Shown here piece by piece: positions 25,747 through 34,619 of a DNA stretch of 64,000 nt. How positions within the stretch are numbered: the stretch's first letter is position 1; the number at the start of each line of letters is the position of its first letter. The DNA is from Pseudomonas bharatica CSV86 (GTDB lineage: Bacteria > Pseudomonadota > Gammaproteobacteria > Pseudomonadales > Pseudomonadaceae). Both the position numbers and the translations under genes were made by a program. Where the stretch lies: assembly GCF_000319305.2 (NCBI RefSeq), contig NZ_AMWJ02000001.1, forward strand, positions 1,651,001 to 1,715,000. Reading direction: 5' to 3'. Below the pieces are notes generated by a model that was not told where the DNA came from, made no database searches, and saw nothing but the letters and a program-made list of their open reading frames with translations.

Positions 25747-27336
25747 ATGCAAACCTTCGACTACATCGTGATCGGTGCCGGTTCGGCCGGCTGTGCCCTG
25801 AGCGCACGCCTGGCCCGGGCCGGGCGCCGCGTGCTGCTGCTGGAAGCCGGCCCCGCCGACAACCATCCCTATATCCATATCCCCGGCACCTTCATCCGTG
25901 TCCACGGCACTCGCCGCACCTGGATGTACCGCACCGAGCCGGAGCCCTTCGTCAACCAGCGCCAGGTCTTCATCCCTCAGGGGCGCACCCTGGGCGGCGG
26001 CAGCGCGGTCAACGCGATGATCTATATCCGCGGCCAGGCCGAGGACTATGACGAGTGGAAAGCCAGCGGCTGTCCCGGCTGGGGCTGGGACGACGTGCTC
26101 CCGGTGTTTCGCCGTTGCGAGGACAACGCCCGTCTCGGTGGCCAGTTCCACGGCCAGGCCGGGCCGCTCAAGGTCAGTGATCCACGCCACCGCCACCCGC
26201 TGAGCGAAGCCTTCGTCAGTGCCGCCGTGCAGGCTGGCGTGCCGGCCAACGACGATTTCAATGGCGCCCGCCAGGAAGGCGCGGGCTTCTACCAGACCAC
26301 CACCAGCCAGGGCCGTCGGGCCAGCTCGGCGGTGTCCTATCTCAAGCCGTTGCGTGGTGATCGGCGCCTGACCGTGCTCACCGAAACCCTCGCCACCCGC
26401 CTGCTGTTCGAAGGCGAGCGAGTGGTCGGTGTCGAGGCAGTGGACAGCCGTGGCGAAACCGTCAGCTATCGAGCCAGCGGCGAGGTGATCGTCAGTGCCG
26501 GGGCCATCGCCTCCCCGAAGCTGCTGATGCTCTCCGGTATCGGCCCCCGTGCCCACCTGGACGAACTGGGCATCCCGGTACGCCTGGACCTGCCCGGCGT
26601 CGGCGAAAACTTCCAGGATCATCTCAGTGCCTCGGTCTATGCCCGCATTCGCACGCCCGACAGCCTGCTCGGCCACGACCGGGGCCTGCGCGCTCTTGGT
26701 CACGGCCTCAAATACCTGGCCTCGCGCCGCGGCCTGCTCAGCTCCAATGTCGTGGAAAGCGGTGCCTTCGTCGATGCCACCGGCTGTGGCCGCCCGGACG
26801 TGCAGTTCCATGTGGTCCCGGCGCTGGTCGGCGATATCGACCGCCTGCCGCCGGAAGGCCATGGTGTTTCCATCAACCCCTGTGCCTTGCGCCCTCGTTC
26901 CCGCGGCCGCCTGCGCCTGAAAAGCGCAGACCCGCAGGACGAAGTGGCGCTCAACGCCAACTACCTCAGCGACCCGGAAGACATGCGCACCATGGTGGCC
27001 GGAGTGAAGATGGCGCGGCGCATCCTTCGCGCCCCGGCCCTGGCCGCCGTGGTGGAAAGCATGTTGCTGCTGCCGGAAGAGGACGATGTTCCCGACCAAG
27101 TGTTCGAGGACTACGTGCGCAAGGTCGCCAAGACCGTGTTCCATCCCGCCGGCACCTGCCGCATGGGCCAGGACCGCGATGCGGTGGTCGCCCCCGACCT
27201 TCGCGTGCACGGTATCAAGGGCCTGCGGGTGGCAGATGCCTCGATCATGCCGACGATCGTCAGTGGCAATACCAACGCGCCGAGCATCATGATCGGCGAG
27301 CGCTGCGCGGATTTCATCCTTGCGGCCCAGGCTTGA
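25747..27336 (+). CDS. GMC family FAD-dependent alcohol/choline-type oxidoreductase
   Basis: A 529-residue flavoenzyme. The FAD-binding GAGSAG motif is at residues 10-15, GRTLGGGSAVNAMIYIRG is GMC signature 1, SAGAIASPKLLMLSG is signature 2, and the catalytic His is at about 466 (FHPAGTCRMGQ). GMC enzymes oxidise primary alcohols, choline or polyols to aldehydes. With the ALDH beside it this gives an alcohol to aldehyde to acid route. The leader AATAAAAACAATG is A-rich and lacks a strong Shine-Dalgarno, and it could be a Crc/Hfq target. Confidence 0.85.
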   Translation: MQTFDYIVIGAGSAGCALSARLARAGRRVLLLEAGPADNHPYIHIPGTFIRVHGTRRTWMYRTEPEPFVNQRQVFIPQGRTLGGGSAVNAMIYIRGQAEDYDEWKASGCPGWGWDDVLPVFRRCEDNARLGGQFHGQAGPLKVSDPRHRHPLSEAFVSAAVQAGVPANDDFNGARQEGAGFYQTTTSQGRRASSAVSYLKPLRGDRRLTVLTETLATRLLFEGERVVGVEAVDSRGETVSYRASGEVIVSAGAIASPKLLMLSGIGPRAHLDELGIPVRLDLPGVGENFQDHLSASVYARIRTPDSLLGHDRGLRALGHGLKYLASRRGLLSSNVVESGAFVDATGCGRPDVQFHVVPALVGDIDRLPPEGHGVSINPCALRPRSRGRLRLKSADPQDEVALNANYLSDPEDMRTMVAGVKMARRILRAPALAAVVESMLLLPEEDDVPDQVFEDYVRKVAKTVFHPAGTCRMGQDRDAVVAPDLRVHGIKGLRVADASIMPTIVSGNTNAPSIMIGERCADFILAAQA

Positions 27337-27424
27337 CCGGAGGTTCTTCAGGCCGGCGCATGCGCCGGCCCGCACGGATGCGGTTTCACCCCTTCGCCGA
27401 AACAACAATTACAAGAGTGCCGCG

Positions 27425-28765
27425 ATGAACCTCATAGCCCGCAATACCTTCGACAACGAGCAGGACAGCACGCTGTACAACCGCATTGCCTGGCGTCTGC
27501 TGCCGTTTCTCTTCGTGCTCTATATCGTCGCCTTCCTCGACCGGGTCAATGTGGGTTTCGCCAAGTTGCAGATGTCCGCCGACATCGGCCTCAGCGACCT
27601 GGCCTTCGGCTTTGGCGCCGGGGTCTTCTTCCTCGGCTACTGCCTGTGCGAGATTCCCAGCAACATGATGCTGCAACGGGTCGGTGCACGATTCTGGATC
27701 ACCCGGATCATGGTGATGTGGGGGCTGCTGTCGGTGTCGATGATGTTCGTCAGCACGCCGAACCAGTTCTACGTTCTGCGTTTCCTGCTGGGCATGGCCG
27801 AGGCCGGGTTCTATCCCGGCGTCGTGCTGTACATGACCTACTGGTTCCCGTCCCACGCCAGGTCCCAGGGCATGGCCTGGTTCAACCTCGGCATTGCCAT
27901 GGCCGGGGTGATCGGCAGCCCGCTGTCGGGTTGGATCATGCAGACCTTCGCCGGCGTGGCGGGCATGGCCGGCTGGCAGTGGCTGTTCCTGCTCGAAGGG
28001 ATGCCGGCGGTGATCCTTGGCATCGTGGTGTTCTTCTACCTGGATGACCGCCCGGGCAAGGTGCACTGGCTGACCCCGGAGCAGAACGAACGGGTAGTAC
28101 GCCAACTGGCCGAGCAGCGCCGCCAGCAGGAGCAGGCCGGCGCCGGGCACAACTTCCGCGCGGCCTTCGTCAACAAGGACTTGTGGCGCCTGATCTACGT
28201 GAACTTCGCCTTGCTCTGCGGGACCTATGGCGTGTCGTTCTGGCTGCCGCAGATCGTGCGCAACCTGGGGGTCGAGAGCTTGACCCGCACCGGCCTCATC
28301 GCCGCGATCCCGTTCGCCATCGCCTCGGTGGTGATGATCCTGGTCAGCCGCCATTCCGACCGTACCCGCGAGCGGCGCTGGCACGGTACCCTGTGCAACC
28401 TGGCCTCGGCGGCAGGGCTGGCGCTGGCGGCGTTCTTCCATGACCAGCCGGTACTGTCCCTGGCCGGTCTGAGCCTGGCGATGTCCGGTGGCCTGGCCGG
28501 GTTCTGCGTGCTCTGGGCCCTGCCTGGCGTGCTGCTGACCGGTACTGCGGCGGCGGCGGGGATTGCCCTGATCGCCACCATCGGCAACCTCGGCGGCTAT
28601 GCCAGCCCGTTCATGATGGGCTGGGTCAAGCAAAGCAGCGGGCATTTGGAATATGGCTTGTACGTGCTGGCGGCGATGACTGTCCTCGGTGCCCTTGCGA
28701 TGTTCTCGGTGAAGACCCCAGGCAGCGGGCAGGCACAGCGAGTCGGCCAGCCTTCAGCAATTTAG
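27425..28765 (+). CDS. MFS transporter (ACS family, 4-hydroxyphenylacetate-permease-like)
   Basis: A 446-residue, 12-helix inner-membrane carrier. It starts WRLLPFLFVLYIVAFLDRVN, then LQMSADIGLSDLAFGFGAG and LCEIPSNMMLQRVGARFW, characteristic of the anion:cation symporter family that takes up aromatic or organic acids. The ATG at 27425 was chosen because the longer frame overlaps the end of the GMC gene. AACAACAA lies just upstream of the start. Probably imports the substrate of this cluster. Confidence 0.85.
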   Translation: MNLIARNTFDNEQDSTLYNRIAWRLLPFLFVLYIVAFLDRVNVGFAKLQMSADIGLSDLAFGFGAGVFFLGYCLCEIPSNMMLQRVGARFWITRIMVMWGLLSVSMMFVSTPNQFYVLRFLLGMAEAGFYPGVVLYMTYWFPSHARSQGMAWFNLGIAMAGVIGSPLSGWIMQTFAGVAGMAGWQWLFLLEGMPAVILGIVVFFYLDDRPGKVHWLTPEQNERVVRQLAEQRRQQEQAGAGHNFRAAFVNKDLWRLIYVNFALLCGTYGVSFWLPQIVRNLGVESLTRTGLIAAIPFAIASVVMILVSRHSDRTRERRWHGTLCNLASAAGLALAAFFHDQPVLSLAGLSLAMSGGLAGFCVLWALPGVLLTGTAAAAGIALIATIGNLGGYASPFMMGWVKQSSGHLEYGLYVLAAMTVLGALAMFSVKTPGSGQAQRVGQPSAI

Positions 28766-28802
28766 TGTTGCGCACCAACACAAGCGTTTCGCGCAGCGAT
28801 AC

Positions 28803-28842
28803 AATCGATCACTTTCCCGTTACCGGTACGAGGTGATCGATT
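28803..28842. promoter_or_regulatory. Inverted repeat over the iclR ribosome site and start
   Basis: AATCGATCAC and GTGATCGATT are perfect inverse copies 20 bp apart, with TACCGGTA in the loop. The right arm covers GAGGTGA and the first two bases of the TTG start. It may be an operator or a translation-blocking hairpin. Confidence 0.45.
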
Positions 28843-29641
28843 GGACCAGAATGAAGAAAAGCCCAGCAGCGGTCCTGCGCTGCTGGAGTCGGTGGAAATG
28901 GTCTTCCGCCTGCTCGATGAACTCACCGCCGCCCGCCGCCCCCTGGGCGTGACCGAACTGGCGCAACTGCTGCAGACCGCCAAGCCGCGTACCTATCGCC
29001 ACCTTGCCTCGATGCGCCAACTGGGCATCCTTGAACAGGATCCGGCCAGCGAGAAGTACATGCTCGGCGCGCGCCTGGTGGCCTATGGCGAGGCCGCCGG
29101 GGAGCAGTTCGACCTGCGCGCCATCGCCGACCCCTATCTCACCCGTATCCGCGATGCCACCGGGCAGACCGCGTTGCTCGCCGTGGCGACCCATGACACG
29201 GCGTTGGTGGTGTCTTGCGTCGAATCCAAGGCCAACGTATGCATCTCGGTCAAGCCGGGCAATCGCGTGCTGCCATACTGCTCGGCCCAGGGCCGGACGG
29301 TGCTGGCCTTTGCCGATGCCGCCAGCCAGCAGCGGGTGATGCGGCGCAAGATGCCGCAACTGACCGAGCGCACGCTGCATGATCCGGAGCAACTTGCAGC
29401 GCGTCTGGAGCTGATTCGCGAGCGGCTGTATGACGACGCGGACGGGGAGGTGACCCTGGGAATCAATGCCTTGTGCTGCCCGTTGTTCAGGGAAAATGAC
29501 CAGATCGTCGGGACCATTGGCATTGTCGGGCCCAGCGCGGCGATCCCGTCACCGCCTCCGGCGGCGATGCTGCGGGAGCTGCAATCGGCGGCGGCGGAGA
29601 TCAGCGAGCGCTTGCATGCGGGGACTTACCAGCGGCTCTAG
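28841..29641 (+). CDS. IclR family transcriptional regulator
   Basis: A 266-residue regulator with an N-terminal winged HTH (LGVTELAQLLQTAKPRTYRH) and a C-terminal IclR effector domain (VKPGNRVLPYCSAQGRTVLA and GINALCCPLF). It begins with TTG, preceded by GAGGTGAT; no ATG is available near the start of the HTH. It is the last gene of the ALDH-GMC-MFS unit and is a likely controller of the cluster, including the divergent cupin-aldolase operon. Effector unknown. Confidence 0.85.
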   Translation: MDQNEEKPSSGPALLESVEMVFRLLDELTAARRPLGVTELAQLLQTAKPRTYRHLASMRQLGILEQDPASEKYMLGARLVAYGEAAGEQFDLRAIADPYLTRIRDATGQTALLAVATHDTALVVSCVESKANVCISVKPGNRVLPYCSAQGRTVLAFADAASQQRVMRRKMPQLTERTLHDPEQLAARLELIRERLYDDADGEVTLGINALCCPLFRENDQIVGTIGIVGPSAAIPSPPPAAMLRELQSAAAEISERLHAGTYQRL

Positions 29642-29659
29642 CGGGTACCGCAGACACAG

Positions 29660-29768
29660 GTAGGAGCGTGGCTTGCCCGCGAAGGACCGCGCAGCGGTCC
29701 CAAAATCTCAGTGTCACCACTATTTTGGGACCGCTGCGCGGTCCTTCGCGGGCAAGCCACGCTCCTAC
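29660..29768. repeat. Long imperfect palindrome of a second REP type
   Basis: GTAGGAGCGTGGCTTGCCCGCGAAGG..., with arms of about 45 bp and an inner GGACCGCGCAGCGGTCC. It differs in core from the other REPs in the window and lies between the convergent iclR and porin genes. Confidence 0.9.
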
Positions 29769-29786
29769 AGCGGATTACCCCTGTTC

Positions 29787-31010
29787 TCAGAAGACATTGA
29801 GTGGATACTCGGTAATCAACCTCACCTCATTGAAATTCAGCCCCCGGTCCGCACTGCGGAAGCTCGCCTGGCGCACGCGCATCGACAAATCCTTCGCCGC
29901 CCCCGACTGCACCACATACTTCAGCTCGATATCCCGCTCCCAGGCCTTGCCGTCATTGGTCTGCGCGGTATGGAAACCGGTGCCGCGCAAGTAGCGCGTC
30001 ATGAAGGTCAGCCCCGGCACCCCCACTGCCGCGAAGTCGAAGTCATAGCGTGCCTGCCACGAGCGCTCGTTCTCGTAGTTGAAGTCCGAATACTGCACCG
30101 AGTTGGCCAGGAACACCGTGCTGTTGCCGTCCACTCCGTAGGTGTAGTTGCCATCCCCGCTGACCCGCTGGTGAGCGATCATTACGCTGTGTGGGCCGGT
30201 GCCGAGGGTCGCCGACAGGCTCCAGATGCGGTTATCCAGCTTGCCGCCCAGCTCGCGGCCCTGGCTGCGGGTGTCGTAACCGTTGAAGTCGAACTTGCTC
30301 AGCCAGTTCGGTGACAGTTGCCATTGCGCAGTGGCGCCGGCGTAGGTCTTGCGCCAGTAGTCGTCGACGTCCGAGTGGTAGAGGCGGGCGCTGAGGTCGC
30401 GGTTGAACTGATAGTTGCCGCCGACCAGGTCCACCGTGGTCATGCCGCCGCTGTCGTGCTCGCTCTGGTCACGGCTGCGCAGGGCGGTGAAGTGCCCGGC
30501 ATGCAGGGTCAGGCCGTCGATTTCCTTGCTGGTCAGCAGCCAGCCCTGGGTGGTTTCCGGAAGCAGGCGGTTGTCGCTGGTGGCCAGTACCGGCAGGTTC
30601 ATCAATTGGTCGCCGTACTTGAAAACAGTGTTGGAGAACTTCGCTTTCAGCGCCGCGCCGCTATAGCCGTAGCTGTCCTTGGCGCCATCGCTATCTTCTT
30701 CCAGCAGCAGGGTGCCGCCGCCCTTGCGGCCATTGCCGGTGTCGAGCTTGATCCCTAGCAGGCCTATGGCGTCCACGCCGAAGCCCACGGTGCCTTGTGT
30801 GAATCCGGATTCGAAAATGCCGATGAAGCCCTGGGCCCACTCCTCCGAGTAGTTCTGCGACGTGCGCTCGTCGAGGAAATTGCGGTTCATGTAGAAGTTG
30901 CGCGCCTTGATCGAGAAATGCGCATCCTCGACGAAGCCGCCGCCCTCGGCCAGGGCATTGAAGGGAAGGGCGCAGGGAATCGCCAGGGCGAGAAGGGTTT
31001 TGCCATTCAT
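29787..31010 (-). CDS. OprD family outer-membrane porin
   Basis: A 407-residue protein with a cleavable signal peptide (MNGKTLLALAIPCALPFNALA). A beta-barrel follows, with OprD-type segments FVEDAHFSIKARNFYMNR, SEEWAQGFIGIFESGF, and the tail NFNEVRLITEYPLNVF. OprD/OpdK porins allow passive entry of small carboxylates, amino acids or related compounds across the outer membrane. The ATG at 31010 gives the signal peptide; the 50 extra residues upstream do not fit. It lies between the IclR and ABC importer blocks and is probably the outer-membrane door for the substrate of this island. Confidence 0.9.
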   Translation of the reverse strand: MNGKTLLALAIPCALPFNALAEGGGFVEDAHFSIKARNFYMNRNFLDERTSQNYSEEWAQGFIGIFESGFTQGTVGFGVDAIGLLGIKLDTGNGRKGGGTLLLEEDSDGAKDSYGYSGAALKAKFSNTVFKYGDQLMNLPVLATSDNRLLPETTQGWLLTSKEIDGLTLHAGHFTALRSRDQSEHDSGGMTTVDLVGGNYQFNRDLSARLYHSDVDDYWRKTYAGATAQWQLSPNWLSKFDFNGYDTRSQGRELGGKLDNRIWSLSATLGTGPHSVMIAHQRVSGDGNYTYGVDGNSTVFLANSVQYSDFNYENERSWQARYDFDFAAVGVPGLTFMTRYLRGTGFHTAQTNDGKAWERDIELKYVVQSGAAKDLSMRVRQASFRSADRGLNFNEVRLITEYPLNVF

Positions 31011-31107
31011 TGTTTTAGGTTTCCAGGCAGGTGCGCGGGCACGCGGCCTGTTCCGGGAGCGGAACAGGGCGTGGACCGCAGGGGTTGTAGAAAGGGAAAG
31101 CGTCAGA

Positions 31108-31200
31108 TCAGCCAGGTCGCCTTTGGACGTTCTGGCACAGGCGGTCGAGGAACGCCGCAATGTGCGGCACGAGCAGGAAGCGGCGGGAGATCAGGTTCAT
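31108..31200 (-). CDS. Possible 30-residue small protein upstream of oprD
   Basis: An ORF beginning MNLISRRFLLVPHIAAFLDR, with a GAGAG stretch about 8 bases before the ATG. It ends 97 bp before the porin start on the same strand. The product would be basic and amphipathic. It is too short to judge as coding; a leader peptide or chance ORF are both possible. Confidence 0.3.
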   Translation of the reverse strand: MNLISRRFLLVPHIAAFLDRLCQNVQRRPG

Positions 31201-31258
31201 TGCGTCTCTCTGTTATGGAATTGTTGTTGGCAGTGAGCAATGTAATTTGTTTTTTCTG

Positions 31259-31275
31259 GAGAAACACGGTTTCTC
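31259..31275. promoter_or_regulatory. Palindromic operator candidate upstream of the porin
   Basis: GAGAAAC-ACG-GTTTCTC, a perfect 7+3+7 palindrome. Looser versions with the same 3-bp centre (GAGAAC TGT GTTTCTT and AAGAA TGG TTTTTCTC) lie in the two TTTC motifs at 23982 and 37231. The 418-bp porin / permease gap otherwise holds only the small ORF and one REP. Confidence 0.45.
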
Positions 31276-31370
31276 TGGTTGGTGATGTTATGGAGGTATT
31301 GGGAGGACTGTCAAGGTTCTGGGAGAGGCATTTCGGCGGCTTTTCCACCGCTATTTCCCAGACAGCCGAA

Positions 31371-31410
31371 AGCCCCTGTGGGAGCTGGCAAGCCAGCTCC
31401 CACAGGGGCT
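31371..31410. repeat. Perfect 19-bp REP palindrome
   Basis: AGCCCCTGTGGGAGCTGGC and its exact inverse, separated by AA. It lies 19 bp past the end of the ABC operon, where it may act as a transcript-stabilising or terminating hairpin; there is no T run. Confidence 0.85.
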
Positions 31411-31428
31411 CCGCAATTCAGTGATAGT

Positions 31429-32229
31429 TCAGCGTTTGCTCAACGACCGCGAAACCAGCAACAGCAGCGTGGCGAACAGCACCATGATGGTCGCCGCCGA
31501 CAGCAGCACCGGGCTCAACGCCTCCCGCGCCGTGGTGAACATCTCTCGCGGCAAGGTGCGCTGGTCAGGCCCGGCGAGGAACAGCGTCACCACCACCTCG
31601 TCCAGCGAGGTGGCGAAGGCGAACAACCCGCCGGAAATCAGGCCGGGTGATACCAGTGGCAAGGTCACCTTGCGCAAGGTCATCCATGGGGTCGCGCCCA
31701 TGCTCGCTGCTGCCCACAGCAAGCGCTGGTTGAGCCCGCCAAGCGCCGAACCGACGTTGACGATGACGAACGGCACCGCCAGCGTGGTATGGGCCAGGAT
31801 CAGCCCGAGGTAGCTGCGGGTCAGCCCGGCATTGGCGAAGACGAAGTACATGCCCACCCCGACGATCACCGCCGGGACGATCATCGGTGCGATCAGCAGC
31901 ACTTCGATCAGCCGCTTGCCCGGCATCGCCGGATGGCGCAGCCCCAGGGCCGCCAGCCCGCCCAGGACGACAGCCAGCACGGTACTGGCCACGGCAATCG
32001 CAAAGCTGTTGAACAAGGCCCCCAGCCACTGCGCCGAGCCGAAGAACTCCTCGTACCAGTGCAGGGTGAAATTGCCCAGCGGCAGCGACATGTAGCGGCT
32101 GTCGCTGAACGACAGCGGCAGCACCACCAGGATCGGCAGCAGAAGGAAGGCCAGCACCAGCCAGCCACTGAGCGACAGCCCGAGGTTGCCGAACCAGGCC
32201 AGGCGCCCCCTGTTTGGGTTGCGGATCAT
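31429..32229 (-). CDS. ABC transporter permease, polyamine type (PotC-like)
   Basis: A 266-residue inner-membrane permease with about six helices and the ATPase-contact loop AAASMGATPWMTLRKVTLPL (EAA motif). The second permease overlaps it by 4 nt (ATGA). The PotB/PotC-like pair, with a PotD-like binding protein and a PotA-like ATPase, makes a complete importer of the polyamine/opine/thiamine superfamily. It is last in the five-gene minus-strand operon. Confidence 0.9.
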   Translation of the reverse strand: MIRNPNRGRLAWFGNLGLSLSGWLVLAFLLLPILVVLPLSFSDSRYMSLPLGNFTLHWYEEFFGSAQWLGALFNSFAIAVASTVLAVVLGGLAALGLRHPAMPGKRLIEVLLIAPMIVPAVIVGVGMYFVFANAGLTRSYLGLILAHTTLAVPFVIVNVGSALGGLNQRLLWAAASMGATPWMTLRKVTLPLVSPGLISGGLFAFATSLDEVVVTLFLAGPDQRTLPREMFTTAREALSPVLLSAATIMVLFATLLLLVSRSLSKR

Positions 32230-33443
32230 CGTTTGACTCCTTCCGCGCCACGCCGGGCCAGGTGCGCCTGGACCAGGTAGAGCAGGGTGGTGGCGACCAG
32301 CAGCACCAGGCCAAGGGCCGAGGCAAGGCCCCAGTTGAGGGTGCCGGTGGTGAACTGGGCGATATAGAAGCTGATCATCTGGTCCGCCGGCCCGCCGAGC
32401 AGCGCGGGGGTGATGTAGAAGCCGAGGGTGACGATGAACACCATCAGCGCCCCGGCCGCCAGCCCCGGCAGCACCTGCGGCAGGTAGACTTGGAAGAATA
32501 CCCGCAGCGGCCGTGCCCCCATGGAATACGCGGCCTGTACCAGCAGGCGGTTGCAGCCGGCCATGGCCGCGAGCAGCGGGAAGACCATGAACGGCAGCAT
32601 CACATGGACAAGGGCCAGGATCACCCCGAAGCGGTTATAGAGCAGGTGCACCGGGCTATCGACCCAACCCAGGGCCATGAGCAGGGCATTGACCATGCCG
32701 CCGTCCTGCAACAGCACCATCCAGGCCGTGGTCCGCACCAGGATCGAGGTCCAGAACGGCAGCAGGATCATCAACAGCAGCAGGTTGCGCGTGCGCGGCG
32801 TGCGCCGATCGAGGAACACGCACAGTGGAAAGGCCAGCAGCACGCAGACCAGGGTGGTGATGGCGGCGATGCTGAAGGTGCGGGCGAGGATCGAGCGGTA
32901 CAGGCCCGCTTCGTCCTTGTTCACCAGGCCCTGCTGGTAGTCGTGCTTGATGTCCACGGCCGAGAGCAGGTGATAGCTGCCGACCGGGCCGGCGGCGCGC
33001 TTGAAGGTTTGCCAGGTGGCGTTGTCCAGCCAGCGTTGGTCCAGCGCGCCCATGGCCGCGACGCTGCCGTCGAGACCGGCGACTTCACGCTTGGCCGTTG
33101 CCAGCAGGCTGCGCAGGGCTGGCGTTTCATAGGCCAGGCGCCGGGCCAGGGCGGCCAGGTCGCGGGGGCTGGCCTCGCGCAGGTCGGCAACGAAGGGCTT
33201 GAACAACGTCTCGTCCGGCGCCGAACGCCCGTCCCACGCCGACAGGGCGCGGGCGGTGGTGGGCAGGGCCTGGGGCAGCTCGTTGTCGGCCACGGCACGC
33301 CAGAGCAGGGTGCCGATCGGGCCTACGAAGGTCAGCAGCAGGAACAGCACCAGCGGTGCCAGCAGGCCATAGGCCCGCCAGAGGGCGGCGCGGTCCTTGC
33401 GCGCGACCACTGGCAGTGAAGGGGGGAGGGCTATAGCGCTCAT
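32226..33443 (-). CDS. ABC transporter permease, polyamine type (PotB-like, with long periplasmic insert)
   Basis: A 405-residue permease. The first helix (YGLLAPLVLFLLLTFVGPIG) is followed by an insert of roughly 140 residues (about 55-200) rich in charged and Leu residues. The normal permease core (SILARTFSIAAITTLVCVLL onward) comes next, with EAA loop AAYSMGARPLRVFFQVYLPQ. Such a loop is longer than in E. coli PotB but is known in some members. ATG at 33443 (MSAIALPP) was chosen over an upstream in-frame start. Confidence 0.9.
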   Translation of the reverse strand: MSAIALPPSLPVVARKDRAALWRAYGLLAPLVLFLLLTFVGPIGTLLWRAVADNELPQALPTTARALSAWDGRSAPDETLFKPFVADLREASPRDLAALARRLAYETPALRSLLATAKREVAGLDGSVAAMGALDQRWLDNATWQTFKRAAGPVGSYHLLSAVDIKHDYQQGLVNKDEAGLYRSILARTFSIAAITTLVCVLLAFPLCVFLDRRTPRTRNLLLLMILLPFWTSILVRTTAWMVLLQDGGMVNALLMALGWVDSPVHLLYNRFGVILALVHVMLPFMVFPLLAAMAGCNRLLVQAAYSMGARPLRVFFQVYLPQVLPGLAAGALMVFIVTLGFYITPALLGGPADQMISFYIAQFTTGTLNWGLASALGLVLLVATTLLYLVQAHLARRGAEGVKR

Positions 33444-33471
33444 GTCGATTCCTCGGCAGCGGTGGCAAGGA

Positions 33472-34521
33472 TCACTTGGCCGACCAGGCGGTCCACTTGG
33501 CATTCAGTTCGTCGATGCGGTCGACCCAGAACCTATCGTCCAGCACCAGCACATTGGCCGCGTTCTGCGGTGCGCTCGGCGAGTCGGCCAGGGCCTTGGG
33601 GTCGGTATCGGCGATGCCTTGCAACGAGGTGATGCCGGTCGGTTGCAGGGCCGGCCAGAGCTTCTGGTGCTCGCCTTCGCCCATCACCTTGAGCAGGCCG
33701 TAGGCCTTGTCCTGGTTCGGCGAGTTGGCCAGGATCACCCAGCTGTCCATGGTCTGCAGCGACTGGTTCCAGACCAGGCCGAAGGGCTTGTGGTCCTGTC
33801 GAATGGCGTTGGTCACCCGGCCGTTGTAGGAGGTGGTCATGGCCACTTCACCCGAGGCCAGCAGTTGCATCGGCTGGCCACCGGCCTTCCAGAACAACAA
33901 CTGGTCCTTGATGCTGTCGAGCTTCTTGAAGGCGCGATCGACACCGCCGGGCAGGTTGAGGGTCTTGTACACGTCGGCCGGTGCCACACCGTCGGCCATC
34001 AGGGCGATCTCCAGGTTGCCCTTCGGGCCCTGACGCAGGGCGCGCTTGCCGGGGAAGGTCTTGGTGTCGAAGAAATCCGCCCAGCCGGCGGGCGCGCGGG
34101 ACAGCTTGCTGGTGTCGTAGCCGATGACGAAGTTGTACACCGCGTTGCCTATGCCACATTCGCTGACGGCGCTGGGAATGTAGCTGTCCTTGCCGCCGAT
34201 GCGGTTGAAGTCCAGGGCCATGAACAGGCCCTCGCCGCAGCCCAGTTGCAGGTCCTCGGCTTCCACCTGGACCAGGTCCCAGCCGCCGTCCTGGCCTTCG
34301 GCACGGGTGCGCAGCAGGCCGATGCCGCCTTCCCAGCTATCCTCGACCACCTTGTTGCCGCTGGCCTGGGCGTAGGGTTCGAAGAAGATCCTGCGTTGCA
34401 CGTCCTGGTAGGCGCCGCCCCAGGAGGCCACGGTCAGGTCGCGGGCCTGGACCGCGCCGGCGCACAGGGCAAGGCCACACAGGGCGAGGGTGAAATGACG
34501 CACGGAAGAGGGTATGAACAT
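33472..34521 (-). CDS. ABC transporter periplasmic substrate-binding protein (PotD-like)
   Basis: A 349-residue secreted protein with signal peptide to about residue 26 (GAVQA) and mature start RDLTVASWGGAYQDVQ, the usual opening of family 1 polyamine/spermidine-type binding proteins. Later segments YNFVIGYDTSKL and GEVAMTTSYNGRV support this. The ligand is probably a cationic or amino-containing small molecule, because a class III aminotransferase leads the operon. Confidence 0.9.
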   Translation of the reverse strand: MFIPSSVRHFTLALCGLALCAGAVQARDLTVASWGGAYQDVQRRIFFEPYAQASGNKVVEDSWEGGIGLLRTRAEGQDGGWDLVQVEAEDLQLGCGEGLFMALDFNRIGGKDSYIPSAVSECGIGNAVYNFVIGYDTSKLSRAPAGWADFFDTKTFPGKRALRQGPKGNLEIALMADGVAPADVYKTLNLPGGVDRAFKKLDSIKDQLLFWKAGGQPMQLLASGEVAMTTSYNGRVTNAIRQDHKPFGLVWNQSLQTMDSWVILANSPNQDKAYGLLKVMGEGEHQKLWPALQPTGITSLQGIADTDPKALADSPSAPQNAANVLVLDDRFWVDRIDELNAKWTAWSAK

Positions 34522-34619
34522 GATGGAACTCCCAGCCTTTGAAATTGGTTTTGGACGGCAGTGACAGAGCGGTTCATCGAATCGGGTGGTGCTTGTTCTT
34601 GTGGTGTCTTGAGGCCGGT

